A stretch of DNA of 64,000 nucleotides, taken from Nothopassalora personata. Lineage: Eukaryota; Ascomycota; Dothideomycetes; Mycosphaerellales; Mycosphaerellaceae. Each line of letters opens with the position of its first letter. Position 1 is the stretch's first letter. The notes below the pieces were generated by a model, which was not told where the DNA came from, did no database searches, and worked only from the letters and a program-made list of their open reading frames with translations. The stretch is taken from the NCBI GenBank assembly GCA_033816765.1, contig CM066291.1:4526001-4590000 (forward strand), in the 5' to 3' direction. The translations under genes were made by a program, and so were the position numbers. Shown here piece after piece: positions 1 through 10,113 of the stretch.

Positions 1-3000
1 CTACTAGTTTTACGACTCCGTCCTTTTCTTATAGGAGGGCGCCTCTAAGCGTAAAGCCGCTATAGTCCGTCTCTAAAAAGGTAGGGAGCTCCGGGTTCTA
101 GTAGGCTAAAACTAGTGCTTTGTAGTACTTATCCTTTAGGGACTTAAACGTATTAGCCTAACGATCTCCCTAGGAAAACACCTTATTCTTGCCGGTTAGC
201 GACGTTAAGGGCTCGGCGAGCTTCGAATAGTTTAGAATAAATATCCGGTAGTAGTTCGCGAAGCCTAAGAAACGCCGTACTTCCTTCTAGGTAACTAGTG
301 CCTTCTAGTCCTTTACTACTACTACCTTCTCGGGGTCGGGTCCTACTCCTATCCCGTCGGCATATATAATAAACCCGAGGTACTTAACCTTCTTCTATAC
401 GAACTTACACTTCCCTAGATCTAGGAAAAGGCCTCCGTCCTAAAGCTTCTAGAGCACAATACGAACCTTCTAGAAATAGTCCTCTTTTATCCCGTCGGAG
501 TAAATAACGACGTCGTTAGCGTAGGCCGAGGTAAAGTCGTCTAGGTAGTCCCGTAATAAACTGTTAATGTACCGCTAGAATGTTGTAGGGGCCCCGGATA
601 AACCGAACGGACATACTAGCTACTCCTATAGACCGAATCTAGTTCGAAAAGCCGTCTTATACTCTTCGCCTCGAGCTATCCGAAGGTAGTGGAATGCGGT
701 AATAACGTTAACCTTCGTAATCTATCTAGCGCCCGTTAGGTTCCGAATAGTTTCTAGGATTAATAGTAGCGGATAACGGTCCTACTTAGTAATTAAGTTT
801 AATGCTCTATAATTATAGTAGAGCCTAAGTCCTCCCCCGGGCTTCCTTACAAACAAGACGGGAGCCGCCGCTTCTAAGGTAGAAGGGCGAATATAACCCT
901 TACGCTATAGTTCCGTTAGTAACTTCCGGAGGACAAGTAGCTCGTCTTTAGACATGCTATAGAGCGGTCCCTAGGGCAATAGTTCCGGGCTTCCGTCGGC
1001 TTTCGTCCGTATCTCGATCTTATAGTTAAGGTCGCCGCGGTACGGAGCTAGTTTATTAGCTTCCCTAGTAGAAAACAGCGGTAACATATCCTAAAGTTCT
1101 AGAGGTAAGCCCTTCTTAAGTTCCTCTCGCGTAGGCGGCTCCTTCTTACTAAGGGCTTTCTTAATATCTTCTACGGTTGCCGCGGCAATCGTAGCGAAGA
1201 GCTTACCCGACTCGTGTTCTTCGTAGTTACGTCCTTCGGGTACCTATTTCTTTACTAAGCTATAGTAGTACCGGCGCTTTTTAGGCGTAGTCCGGATCTA
1301 GTTATGCGCCTTCTACGGGTTCCCTAGGATTATAGGGAAGTCTAGATTAGGCACGACGTAAGTATAGACTACCTAGTAGATCCCGGTAGTTTCTATACGG
1401 AAGGCGACTACTCCTTCGATCGAGTTCCGCATCGCCTTCGTAAACCCTATAGTCTTACGGCTCTCGTTGCTAATATACGTAAGACCGAGGCCTTTCGCTA
1501 GGTCTCCGTTAATTATAGCGTAGTATATATATCCTTTATCGATAAGGGTAAACGTTCCGTAACTTTTGTTTAGGAGTACGTCGGTATATATAAGATTCCT
1601 ATTTATAGAACTCTTAACTGCGTTCCACCCCTTTACTAGTGCTTCTTTGTCTCCTAGTTCTAGCTTTCGACTAGGAGCTAGTCTTTTCCTATCTCTTCGG
1701 GATCTGACTTAAACCCGTCGTCCTCTAGGATTGGCGCGACCGAGGCCGTATTAATCCTAGTAGGATTAACTGCTACGGCGTACGGGCATTCCTTTACTCG
1801 ATGTCCGCTCGCTCTATAGCGGAAGTAGAGCTATTCTTAGCGCCTACGATCCCTCTCCGCGGTGTCTACCTATTTTACTCTCTACCTCCCTTTATCCTCC
1901 TTCCGATCTCTACGACTTCTAGAGCGGCCTCCGCTTATCCGGGTTAGTACTATAATAGTGTTACTATCGGCATTAACCTAGCTACTAGCCGCTCTCGTAA
2001 AAGAACGGGTAGTAACTATAGCGGTCGTACTAGAGTCCTTATTGTTATCCTTCTACCTCTTATAGGCTATTTTGAACTAGTCCGTGTCCTCGAGGTTAGT
2101 TATAATCCGTTCGACCTCCCCCGCAAACTCGTAGTAGTCCTCCTTCTTCGGCATAGCCGCCGTATACATCCGAACGGAGTTCGAGAAGGTGTTACGTAAG
2201 TAACTAATCTTTGCGTCGTCGCTCTAGTTCTCTCCGCCGGCGCTTAGTAGGAGTCCGTTAAATTTTATCTAGTAATCGTACTAAGGTTAACCGTTCATAT
2301 GTTTAATCTTAGTAAGCTACTCTAGGGCCTTAGCGCGCTCGTTACTATTACCAAAGACTTTCTCGAGTTGCGTAAAGAACGTAACGGAGTCCTTCCTAAG
2401 TTCGCCGTCTCCCTTATCCTAGAAGTGCCGCATCCTAGTACGCTCTCTCGCTAGTAAGGTGTCGTTAATCGTATCCTAGTAATACTCCTTAGAGAGCGTC
2501 GGTTTTAGGGCGGATCGCACCCTAAAAGAGCTCTTTAACCTTAAGAAGTAATTACGGAATATCTCTACCTTACCGTCCTAGGAAGGGGGGTTCTAACCTC
2601 TAGGACCCGACGGTTCTTCTCCGGTACGCGGCGAGGGCGCGGCGGCGTTTAGCGTCTATAGTAGCTATCTTATTAGGTTACTAGTAGTCGTCTTATTATA
2701 AACTAGTAGCGAGACTATAGGTATTAACTAATTTCGAGCGTCTTCCGATTCTTTTAAAGCGGCGCGCGTTGCAATTAACTCGGCTTCTATCTCTTCCTAT
2801 CGCTAGTATAGTTACTAAAGCATAAGTTGGAAGTTTTTATTCGGGGTACTAGTCCCGGGGTTCTCGCTACCCGGCGACGTCATTACGTATCCCGTCTCTT
2901 TAATAGTAGATGCCTAGCTGATTCGAATGGATTAAACTTAATGTTACGGGTAAACGACGTATATACTAAAGTTCTATAAAGTTTATAATAAGTTCGATAT

Positions 3001-3548
3001 AGAAGAAAGGGGAAGTTACACGCTATCCGAAGAAAAGGTGTCGGAAAGCAATCCGAACGTATAGGCGTAGCCTATGCTAAGAAACAGGAGCCCGCCCCTT
3101 ACAAGATCCTTCTCTAGTAGTACGCTAATTAGCATAGATTTCTATGCCTAGAACTGCACGCCTTTCCTAAGTACCTAGTTGTCCTTAGCGGATCTTACTA
3201 GGTTACTAGAGGTGTTGTTTCTAAACTCTATACCTAGTCTAGCTCTTTTAGATGCTATACTACAGTACTAGTGCTTAGTGCCGATCTCCTATAGTAGTTC
3301 TTAAATCGATTAAGTAGTTGTCCGTAAAATAAATGTAGGGTCGAGTCTACTAGTAAGGCAAGCTAATCCTTAATAGAGCTTCGATGACGATTTAGGTTTT
3401 AAATTAGATAGGCAGAGGAGCACCCGGGCTTATAACCTATTGTATTTAGGTATTTAACGAGTATAAGCTTCTAGACTAAAACGATAGGGTAGATTAGTAA
3501 CCCTCATAAATTGCCACAAGGTGTAAGACTATCTAGCTACAGAAAACA
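1..3548 (-). mobile_element. RIP-degraded Ty3/gypsy LTR retrotransposon, 5' part
   Basis: Retroelement read on the minus strand and cut by the left window edge. From right to left: a gag start near 2883 (MTSPGSENPG...), a CCHC zinc-knuckle relic at 1787-1827 whose first cysteines read as Tyr, a retropepsin-like stretch near 1490-1620 (IDKG where D[ST]G is expected), and reverse transcriptase with GLSGAP at 587-604 followed by the catalytic box at 512-523, now YAND instead of Y-x-DD. The gag-PR-RT order is that of Ty3/gypsy; integrase must lie outside the window. CpA and TpG are almost absent (about 4 in the first 240 bases) while TpA is very common, which is the RIP signature. Frames are full of TAG/TAA at former CAG/CAA/TGG codons, so the element cannot be autonomous. 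The scar ends sharply near 3548, after which CA/TG return to normal. Confidence 0.9.
3039..3548 (-). repeat. Possible 5' LTR of the gypsy element
   Basis: Tentative. RIP-type composition ends just after an ACA at 3546-3548, and a TGT occurs at 3039-3041 between this stretch and the gag leader, so a ~510-bp LTR with TGT..ACA ends is possible on the minus strand. No second LTR is in the window to compare with, and no clear tRNA primer-binding site was seen next to 3039. Confidence 0.3.
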
Positions 3549-4002
3549 GTGTAATATAGTATGTGTGTGCCAGGTCCTGACTAACATAGACCTTGGTCAC
3601 CTGATTCACAACACCGCGCATCCTCGGCAGGCCGGATCTCCATTGCCGCGTCCCGGTCCACCGGCAGACCTCGGTGGAGAAGACCCCTGATTAGTGCCTG
3701 CGACGAGAACAATCCGGAATCTGGTCTGTGCTTCGAAAATCAACGAACCGGCTGCCAACAATTTCCCTCACATCTGATGACTCTGACTCTGACAACAACA
3801 ACAACAACAACACGCTCCTTTCACGACTTGCACGAAGTAACGACGGTACTCGACTCACGCCAACAAAGGAAAAGCACATTCGCCACGCGCATCACCCCCC
3901 TCCCCTAAAATCTCGCGAGCCGGGCTCTTACCCAAATTTTGCCTTGTCAGCTCCTATCCTACCACCGCGCTCGCCGCGCCGCAGCACGACAACATCCTCA
4001 TC
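3549..4002. other. Gene-less: promoter/5' leader of the UPS2-like gene
   Basis: Normal dinucleotide use resumes here after the RIP scar. It holds a short CAA repeat at about 3796-3812 and pyrimidine-rich tracts near 3895-3905. No gene seen. Confidence 0.5.
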
Positions 4003-4560
4003 ATGAAGTTCTTCTCCTCCGAGCACCAATTCGACTACTCCTGGGAAGAAGTCTCCACCAACAACTGGCGGAAATACTCCCAATGGAACGATAAAGCCGA
4101 GCACGTCTTGGGCGTCGACACCCTTTCCCGCTCTGTCGACTCTACCACCGGCATCCTCCGTACAGAACGCCTCATCACATGCCATCAATCTGCGCCCCAG
4201 TGGGTGAAGCGTTTCTTGGGAGCCGGAGACACGAGTTATGTGTACGAGGTGTCATATGTGGACCCCAAGGCGAAGAAGGTCACGATGTGCAGTCAGAATA
4301 TGACGTTCAGCGAACTGCTGAGCGTGCAGGAGACGTGCGTGTATCGTCCGGGAAAGGCAGGGAAGACGATGTTCGAACAGCATGCGAAGATCATTGCGCT
4401 GTGTGGAGGCTGGCAGAAGATCAAGAATAGTATTGAGGAGTTCTCTGTCGAACGCTTCAAGGCGAACGCAGCGAAGGGCAGAGAAGGTTTCGAGAGAGTA
4501 CTGGCGATCAGCAGGGAGGTGTTTGCTGAAGAAAAGAAGAAGAGGGCGATGGGAGTGTAG
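4003..4560 (+). CDS. UPS2: PRELI/MSF1 domain protein, Ups2/Ups3-like mitochondrial phospholipid transfer protein
   Basis: Intronless, 185 aa, essentially one PRELI/MSF1 domain. It begins MKFFSSEHQFDYSW and has WRKY-type residues near position 23, H-V-L-G-V-D near 34, TERLIT near 54 and W-V-K-R-F-L near 67, in the order of yeast Ups2. The start at the N-terminal MKxF fits the family. Known for the family: Ups proteins work in the mitochondrial intermembrane space with Mdm35; Ups1 carries phosphatidic acid and Ups2 phosphatidylserine between the membranes, feeding PE and cardiolipin synthesis. The opening residues and the TERLIT-like motif point to Ups2/Ups3 rather than Ups1, so PS transfer is the likely role (inference). 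It is the first intact gene to the right of the RIP element. Confidence 0.88.
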   Translation: MKFFSSEHQFDYSWEEVSTNNWRKYSQWNDKAEHVLGVDTLSRSVDSTTGILRTERLITCHQSAPQWVKRFLGAGDTSYVYEVSYVDPKAKKVTMCSQNMTFSELLSVQETCVYRPGKAGKTMFEQHAKIIALCGGWQKIKNSIEEFSVERFKANAAKGREGFERVLAISREVFAEEKKKRAMGV

Positions 4561-5375
4561 AAGAGATCGGTGCTGAACATCAGTGATCGGATCTTGGATA
4601 CAGGACTCGATTTGATTTTACACTTTGCGTTATAGCGAGCGGGGATGGCGTTTAGATGGATGACTTTAGACACAGCGGCGACGACACCTTGGAAAAGCAT
4701 TTGATGGGTTACTCATTGTGTAATCTACTATGCTGATACCCTCCACGATGCGCCCGCGAGCATTCCTTCTAGATCTAGACAGCAGATGAAACAGTGTATA
4801 GATTGGAGTCTGCGTTCCCTGTCCTGGAGTCTTTCGCTGTACTGGAGACGTCATTAGATAGTCTATGCGATCTGCTAATCTGACACCTACTCGGTCTTGA
4901 CGGATGTCAGCCACTCTCCGGTCGACGTGCTCTTCGCCATTGAGCGCGCGGTATCCGGGAATAAGATCCAGGAGCACTTCCCGAACAGGCGCTCTCGGGA
5001 GGATTTCCCTGTTACATCGTATACGAGTAGTGTGCCGACAGCTGTCACCAGCATCAGGCCTACACCCTTATGGCTTCCACGACGCGATCGGCGGAGCAGA
5101 GAGCTAGATTATGGGCTCGCCCGACGATGAAGTAGACGTTGACGGGTTTCGTTAGGGACATCTTGCTCGCCTCGCGTACTTGCTCTGTTAGTCGCAAGTT
5201 TGGGCGCAAGGCAGCTTTGTCTAAGACGACGACATGGCCTCAACCGTGCGGTGTCTACGACATGTGGTTAGCTATCGCGGGGATAATAGGGAAATAGCAG
5301 CGTGCTAGGTAAACGACCTTAGTTCCCTCCAACGTAGCGACCTAAGATGGTTATAGCGATCGATACGCGGGGATT

Positions 5376-5435
5376 GTCACAAATTTGTCACATCTTTGTC
5401 ACAGTTTTGTCACAATTTGGTCACAATTTTGTCAC
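5376..5435 (+). repeat. 11-bp tandem array with GTCAC core, copy A
   Basis: GTCAC starts at 5376, 5387, 5398, 5409, 5420 and 5431, exactly 11 bases apart, separated by A/T-rich spacers of the type AAATTT or AGTTTT. Six units place the motif on the same face of the helix. Confidence 0.85.
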
Positions 5436-5453
5436 AAAAGGGGGCATTGTCAT

Positions 5454-5563
5454 AATCGACTCTCGAGCGACAGACAAGAGAGCCTACGGCCTTCCAATTC
5501 TTAACATATGCTACATGATCCGCTAAAGAGCTCTCCGGCCGTACCTTAAACACAACCGATCAC
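5454..5563 (+). repeat. 110-bp direct repeat, copy A
   Basis: Begins AATCGACTCTCGAGC. About 8 differences in 110 bases from the copy at 5643-5752. In three of them copy A has TA where copy B has CA. It follows GTCAC array A, so the duplicated unit is array plus block. Confidence 0.85.
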
Positions 5564-5585
5564 AGGGGGGCATTATGACAAATTT

Positions 5586-5642
5586 GTCACAAATTTGTCA
5601 CAAATGGGGAGGATTGTTACAAGTTTATTACAACTTTGTCAC
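5586..5642 (+). repeat. 11-bp tandem array with GTCAC core, copy B (partly mutated)
   Basis: GTCAC at 5586 and 5597, then GTTAC at 5616, ATTAC at 5627 and GTCAC at 5638, again on an 11-base spacing after one irregular gap. GTTAC and ATTAC differ from GTCAC by C-to-T before A, the RIP-type change (plus G-to-A in ATTAC). Confidence 0.75.
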
Positions 5643-5752
5643 AATCGACTCTCGAGCGACAGACAAGAGAGCCTACGCCCTTCCACTTCTCAACATATGC
5701 TACATGATCCGCCAAAAAGCTCTCCGGCCGTACCTCAAACACACTCGATCAC
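5643..5752 (+). repeat. 110-bp direct repeat, copy B
   Basis: Second copy, offset 189 bases from copy A. It retains CpA at three sites where copy A has TpA. Confidence 0.85.
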
Positions 5753-5813
5753 CGGAGCAGGAGGCCGGAGCCAGATAGGATGCGGCTGCACGAGGGATTC
5801 TGACCTTCCTTAG

Positions 5814-5960
5814 AGAGCGAGGGCATCAAGACTCAAGTACGAATTTCGGGAGTTGGAGAAGCTTCACGAATCTAATGAGGTCTTGCTCGAGCGCTATCGC
5901 AAGCTGCATGAGATTGTGGCCGCGGCAGAGGAAGCCTTTAATGGTGAAGGTGTCAGGTAA
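5814..5960 (+). pseudogene. Short coiled-coil-like coding fragment
   Basis: An open frame of about 48 residues, rich in Leu, Glu, Lys and Arg with heptad-like spacing (KYEFRELEKLHESNEV...), bounded by a TAG upstream and a TAA at 5958. The 3' end reads AG|GTAAGG, which could be a splice donor. There is no start codon and no recognised family. It may be an exon of a decayed gene linked to the neighbouring repeats. Confidence 0.2.
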
Positions 5961-6253
5961 GGCCCTTGCTCCTTCATGGCAGAATACGGATGGGAGAGAG
6001 GAGGAGTGGATGGATGGTCTTCACTCAGACATGGTCCAGCTCGTAGGAGAGTCGCATGTCACGCCGACCGGATAATATCTCTGAAATGGAGTTCCCAGAG
6101 AGCAGAATGAGGTCGAGAAAGGTCCGAATTGGCGAGGGAAGAGGGGCACGGTCCCGATTTACAACGTCTCCGACGTCACGTCCTACCTTTATTACGGGGA
6201 GAAGACCGCCACTCTCAGTAGTAGATCAAGCAAAATCAGAAAACAAATCAAAC

Positions 6254-6928
6254 ATGCCAGACCACAAAGACCTCACGCACACGACTTCAGGCCAAAGTGC
6301 CGAGTTCCTTTCCCGTGCCTACAGCTTAAAGGACGCGAATGAAGCCAAAGATCTTTACGAAGAATGGGCAAAGTCCTACGATACAGACCTTGAATCCTCC
6401 GCATATACATCCCCACGACTCGCTGTCGCGGCAGTAGTCAAATACGTTGACAACGACCTCGGCCATCTCAAGGTCCTCGATGCCGGCTGCGGTACCGGGT
6501 TGGTAGGAGTCTACCTCTCCCGCTCGCCTCTCGCACACCACCCAGGCCTGACGATCGACGGCTTAGACCTCACGCCTGGCATGCTCCAAGTCGCAAGAGA
6601 GAAGGATGTCTACCGCGATCTTGACGTTGCGGATCTGACGACACCGATAGAACGGGTTGATGGGAGTTATCAAGTTCTCACTTGTGTGGGCACCCTCACG
6701 AAAGGACACGTGGGACCGCAGGTTCTCAATGAGTTTGCGAGAGTGGTGAGTCATGGTGGTCTGATTGTTGCCACGGTGCACGATGAAGTGTGGGAGAAGG
6801 GTGGGTATAAGAGTGTCGTGCAGAGCTTGGCGAAGCAGGATCTTGTGGAGGTTGTGAGTACGGATGAGTTCGGGATGGTGGAGGGGAGCGAGAAGGGTGG
6901 GAGGATGGTTGTGTTGAGGAAGCGGTAA
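6254..6928 (+). CDS. Class I SAM-dependent methyltransferase, METTL27 (WBSCR27)-like
   Basis: 224 aa from ATG 6254 to TAA. SAM-binding motif I VLDAGCGTG lies at about residues 74-82, followed by IDGLDLTPGML (motif II acidic residue) and a post-motif strand GGLIVATVH near residue 173. The segment LYEEWAKSYDTDL near residue 34 is typical of the METTL27-like family. The frame stays open upstream to 6056, but that part is low-complexity and the homology-like region starts only after MPDHKD, so 6254 is preferred. The substrate is not known for this family in fungi; a soluble cytosolic or nuclear enzyme is inferred. It is convergent with the membrane protein gene downstream. No introns needed. Confidence 0.85.
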   Translation: MPDHKDLTHTTSGQSAEFLSRAYSLKDANEAKDLYEEWAKSYDTDLESSAYTSPRLAVAAVVKYVDNDLGHLKVLDAGCGTGLVGVYLSRSPLAHHPGLTIDGLDLTPGMLQVAREKDVYRDLDVADLTTPIERVDGSYQVLTCVGTLTKGHVGPQVLNEFARVVSHGGLIVATVHDEVWEKGGYKSVVQSLAKQDLVEVVSTDEFGMVEGSEKGGRMVVLRKR

Positions 6929-7987
6929 GGTCTGGGGAAGGTTCACGCTTCTCGCTTTCAGAGGCCATGGTATGCTCAAGTCATAGATGATTTCATGCGA
7001 AAATGATAGCCCAGGCAAACCCGGCTCGTTTGGGTGAGACCTGCCCGTAAGAATATTCGAATCGCTCACATGTACTGCCCGATTGTCCCGGTCCCGATCG
7101 CTGCTATTTTACGCTTCGCACAAGCACAGTTATTGGCTTGCCATGCTATGGTGCTCTCGTGACATGGAACAGGCAGAGACTTGACTTTACAAGATTCGCG
7201 TCAAGGCGATAGAGGTGCTGTTAGTCCCTGATCAGCGAGTACTGCATGGTGTAGATTTCGCTGTCGATGGTAGCTTATGGTGCCGCTATTGGCTTGTTGG
7301 CAATTTCGATCTCGGTAGTTTTGTCGTACCTCCAAGACACATTATGAATGATGGATCGCGATGCCAGAGGCGGCTGACTTGTGACCCTTCCATATCATCG
7401 TTTACCGCGATCTATGTCCACACTCGTTGTTGCCTACTTTGCTGCCTCCCATAGCATACCCTTCACTACCCTCAGATCAGATCAATCCGAAGAGAGAAGA
7501 TCCTCAAACCACACACACACATCCCTCAATCCACCAGAAAATCCGACGAACATAAAAGCAAAGCAAAACAACATTATTCCTCCATCAATTAGAAACTGCT
7601 CCTCCCAATGGTTCCCCTTACGCGGTCCAAGGATTCGATCTTCTTCCTTGCCCGAGGAGAACAACCATCCATATGTCGAGGCCCTCGGGTCCATGATGTG
7701 TGGCTGCCGCAAATCCCCAATGCTGATACTTCCAAAACTGTGATACCTGTCGGAATGAGTGACAAGAATGCGCAAAAAGGTGTTGTCGTGCCGTTGCTTT
7801 GTCTTCGCCTGTATGTGCAGATGCTGTTGGCGGAATAGTGTACAGGCAGAGTGACATGGGTGTGTGTAATAGAAATACAAAAAGTGCCAGGTATGCCGTG
7901 AGGGGGTGGCCGTGAGGACAATCGATATGTGCGCCGGGTTCTATATGCTCTCGTGATTTGTCGTCATGTTTTCGGCCAGAAAGCCGT
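6929..7987. other. Gene-less 1.06 kb between convergent genes
   Basis: 3' flanks of the methyltransferase (+) and the membrane protein (-). A short CA run lies near 7511-7520. Several open frames overlap on both strands, but none has family resemblance or splice logic. Confidence 0.5.
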
Positions 7988-10113
7988 CTATATGTAAGAG
8001 GTCAAGTCCATCTTTGGCTTGAGTTGCAATGCAAGGTCGTCCCTGGTAGTGACCACCTCCTTCGGGATCCTCGATACGCGGTAGGCACCTTCGCGGACGG
8101 CGTCTCGTTGTATTGCCGAGATACCGGATCGGTTGCTACGAATGCTACCGGCATCGCTAGGCGAGAACTTTGGACCGATCTTCGAGGGTGGTGCGAAGTC
8201 GAGTGCCGTGAATGTGCCCGATTTGCGTAAATCATGGGGAGAGGGGAGGACTGCGAGGTTCTCGAACGACGATGCTAATGGAGTGAAAGCTCGTACGCTC
8301 GGGCTGTAGGGTCTGGGTGTGCCGAGGGGTGAGTCTGGCCCTCTGCCGTTCTGCAAGTCCCGAATTGACGTTGGAGGAGCAAAGTCGAGCGGATTGAAGA
8401 TTTGTACATCTTCTCTCAGCTTGTGTGGCGTGGGCAAGCTAGACAACGGTGATGGAGGTGGCAGCTTCTTCTTTGGCATCGAGCGACCTCTGGGACGACC
8501 ACCAGACATTGTCGAGTAGGCCGCGGAGAACTTCCTTTGGTGTGGGTAGCCACCTTGCGAGCCGCCGCTGACACGAGGCTTGCCCATCGCACCCCGTGGT
8601 GGTGGCGTCATCGCGCGGCGTACTGGAGTCTCTGCAAATGGGCGGGCTCCTCCCGCATAGAATCCGCCATTGCTCGGGTCGTAAACCACGCCATCCAGAT
8701 ACTCGTCGTATACCTCGTCCGGCGTTACACCAACGGCAGGGTTGCCTGCTGGCTTGCTGTCATCGAAGTACTCCTTGTAGAACGAGCGAATTCTGTTCGC
8801 ACGTATTTCAGGAGTTTCGTCGAGGACATCAGGCGGAAGAGGTCGGAGGCCCATGACGGATAACCGGGTCTGTGCTGGGACGGGCGGTGCTGGGTGCAAG
8901 CTCACTCCTCGTACAGGCAGGGCAGCTGGAGCGTCAGTCGAGTGACGCTCTGCGACCACGTCGATCTCGTACGGCTCTGGGATCATGATTGTGGGGTGTG
9001 CCGGAGCAGGAGGAACATCATCACCATAGTTGCTCGATTCCGGACGGGAGTCAATCGGTGGTGCTGTCATGGAGGCTTGTCTCGGCGGAGCTAGGTTGTT
9101 TTCTGACGACCGCGGCGGTGAAGGAAGCTCTCTTGCGACTGGCTCTGGAACAGCTGGCGGTGAAGGAAGTATCTCCTTCTCATTGATCTCGGGCATTGGC
9201 TTGTCCAGACTTGGCTTGCGACTGTGCTGTCCATTCCTGTTCATAGGGCTGTGCATTTGTCGAGGAGGGAACTCGCCGGGAGACATAGACTCGTGGGGAG
9301 ACATGGAGTCTGCACGCTTGACGAAGGACTGCGACATCGGTCGAGCATTGGCGATGAGGCTGACGTTCTCGCGCAGGTTAGAGTGGTGACCAGTTGACGC
9401 AGAGTACACGGAGCCGTTGTCGTTGAAGCGGCTGGGTCGTGTCGAGTCACTGTCGGGAGAGGGCTGCATCAATGCCACCGGCCTGTATGGATCGTGCGGA
9501 TCCTTCATGCTGCGGGACATGCTGTGTATCGACTCACGCGAACCGTTCATAGCTGCAGGCAACACATAGGGACTGTCGATGTGCATCGACATATCCATTG
9601 ACAGACCTCTGTCTTTCCTTACGGAAGACGCAGCACCAAAGTCGGTGACGATCATTTCTGGTGCCTTCTTCCGGCCTTTGGATTGCTTCGATGGCGTCGG
9701 TGCAATGCCTTCCATACCGAAGTCCAGAGACTTATGGGGATCGTTGATATCTTCTAGGCGTTGTTTCCTGACATGTTTCCGGTGGAGGACGAGTATTATT
9801 ACTATTGCCACCACCATGGGAACACTGGTCGTATGTTAGCATAAGCGCGAGCAGGATCCGGCCGCGATACCTACACGATGCCCACGACGATGGCTGTATT
9901 CTGCGTATGTTCTGTGTCCGCCGGCGTGTGGCAGTGTGCACCTTTCTCGTCGCACGTGCTCGAGGCCTCGCTGCTGCTGGATGTTTCCGACCGCTTCACC
10001 ACAGTCCGTGTGATGTCGAGCAGTCCCGCGGCGGCACCGTCGACAATGCGCTTGATGTGCTTCTCCTGCTGCCCTGCCGCCTGCAGCTCTGACTGCGCAA
10101 AGGGCAGCTTCAT
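7988..10113 (-). CDS. Single-pass membrane protein with long disordered cytosolic tail, unknown function
   Basis: Two exons: 9875-10113 and 7988-9824, intron 9825-9874 (50 nt, GTAGGT..CCAG with GCTAAC branch). Splicing restores an uninterrupted hydrophobic helix around residues 74-97 (AIVVGIVVPMVVAIVIILVL), split by the intron, followed by HRKHVRKQR. Product 691 aa. The N-terminal ~70 residues have no signal peptide and include a Ser-rich stretch with two Cys; the positive-inside rule places them outside. The tail is Pro/Ser-rich and contains NDPHKSLDFGM just after the helix, a motif I associate with a conserved but uncharacterised fungal family. Short repeats L-D-F-A-P-P occur twice near the C-terminus. 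The start at MKLPFAQ is the first ATG in frame; an additional upstream exon cannot be excluded. Confidence 0.8.

Larger units (their letters stand above)
4561..6253. other. Gene-less stretch with tandem and direct repeats
   Basis: Between the UPS2-like gene and the methyltransferase. The first 800 bases show nothing supportable. The centre (5370-5755) carries two arrays of GTCAC units and a duplicated 110-bp block, listed separately. A short coiled-coil-like frame lies at 5814-5960. The last ~250 bases precede the methyltransferase start and should hold its promoter. Confidence 0.5.
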
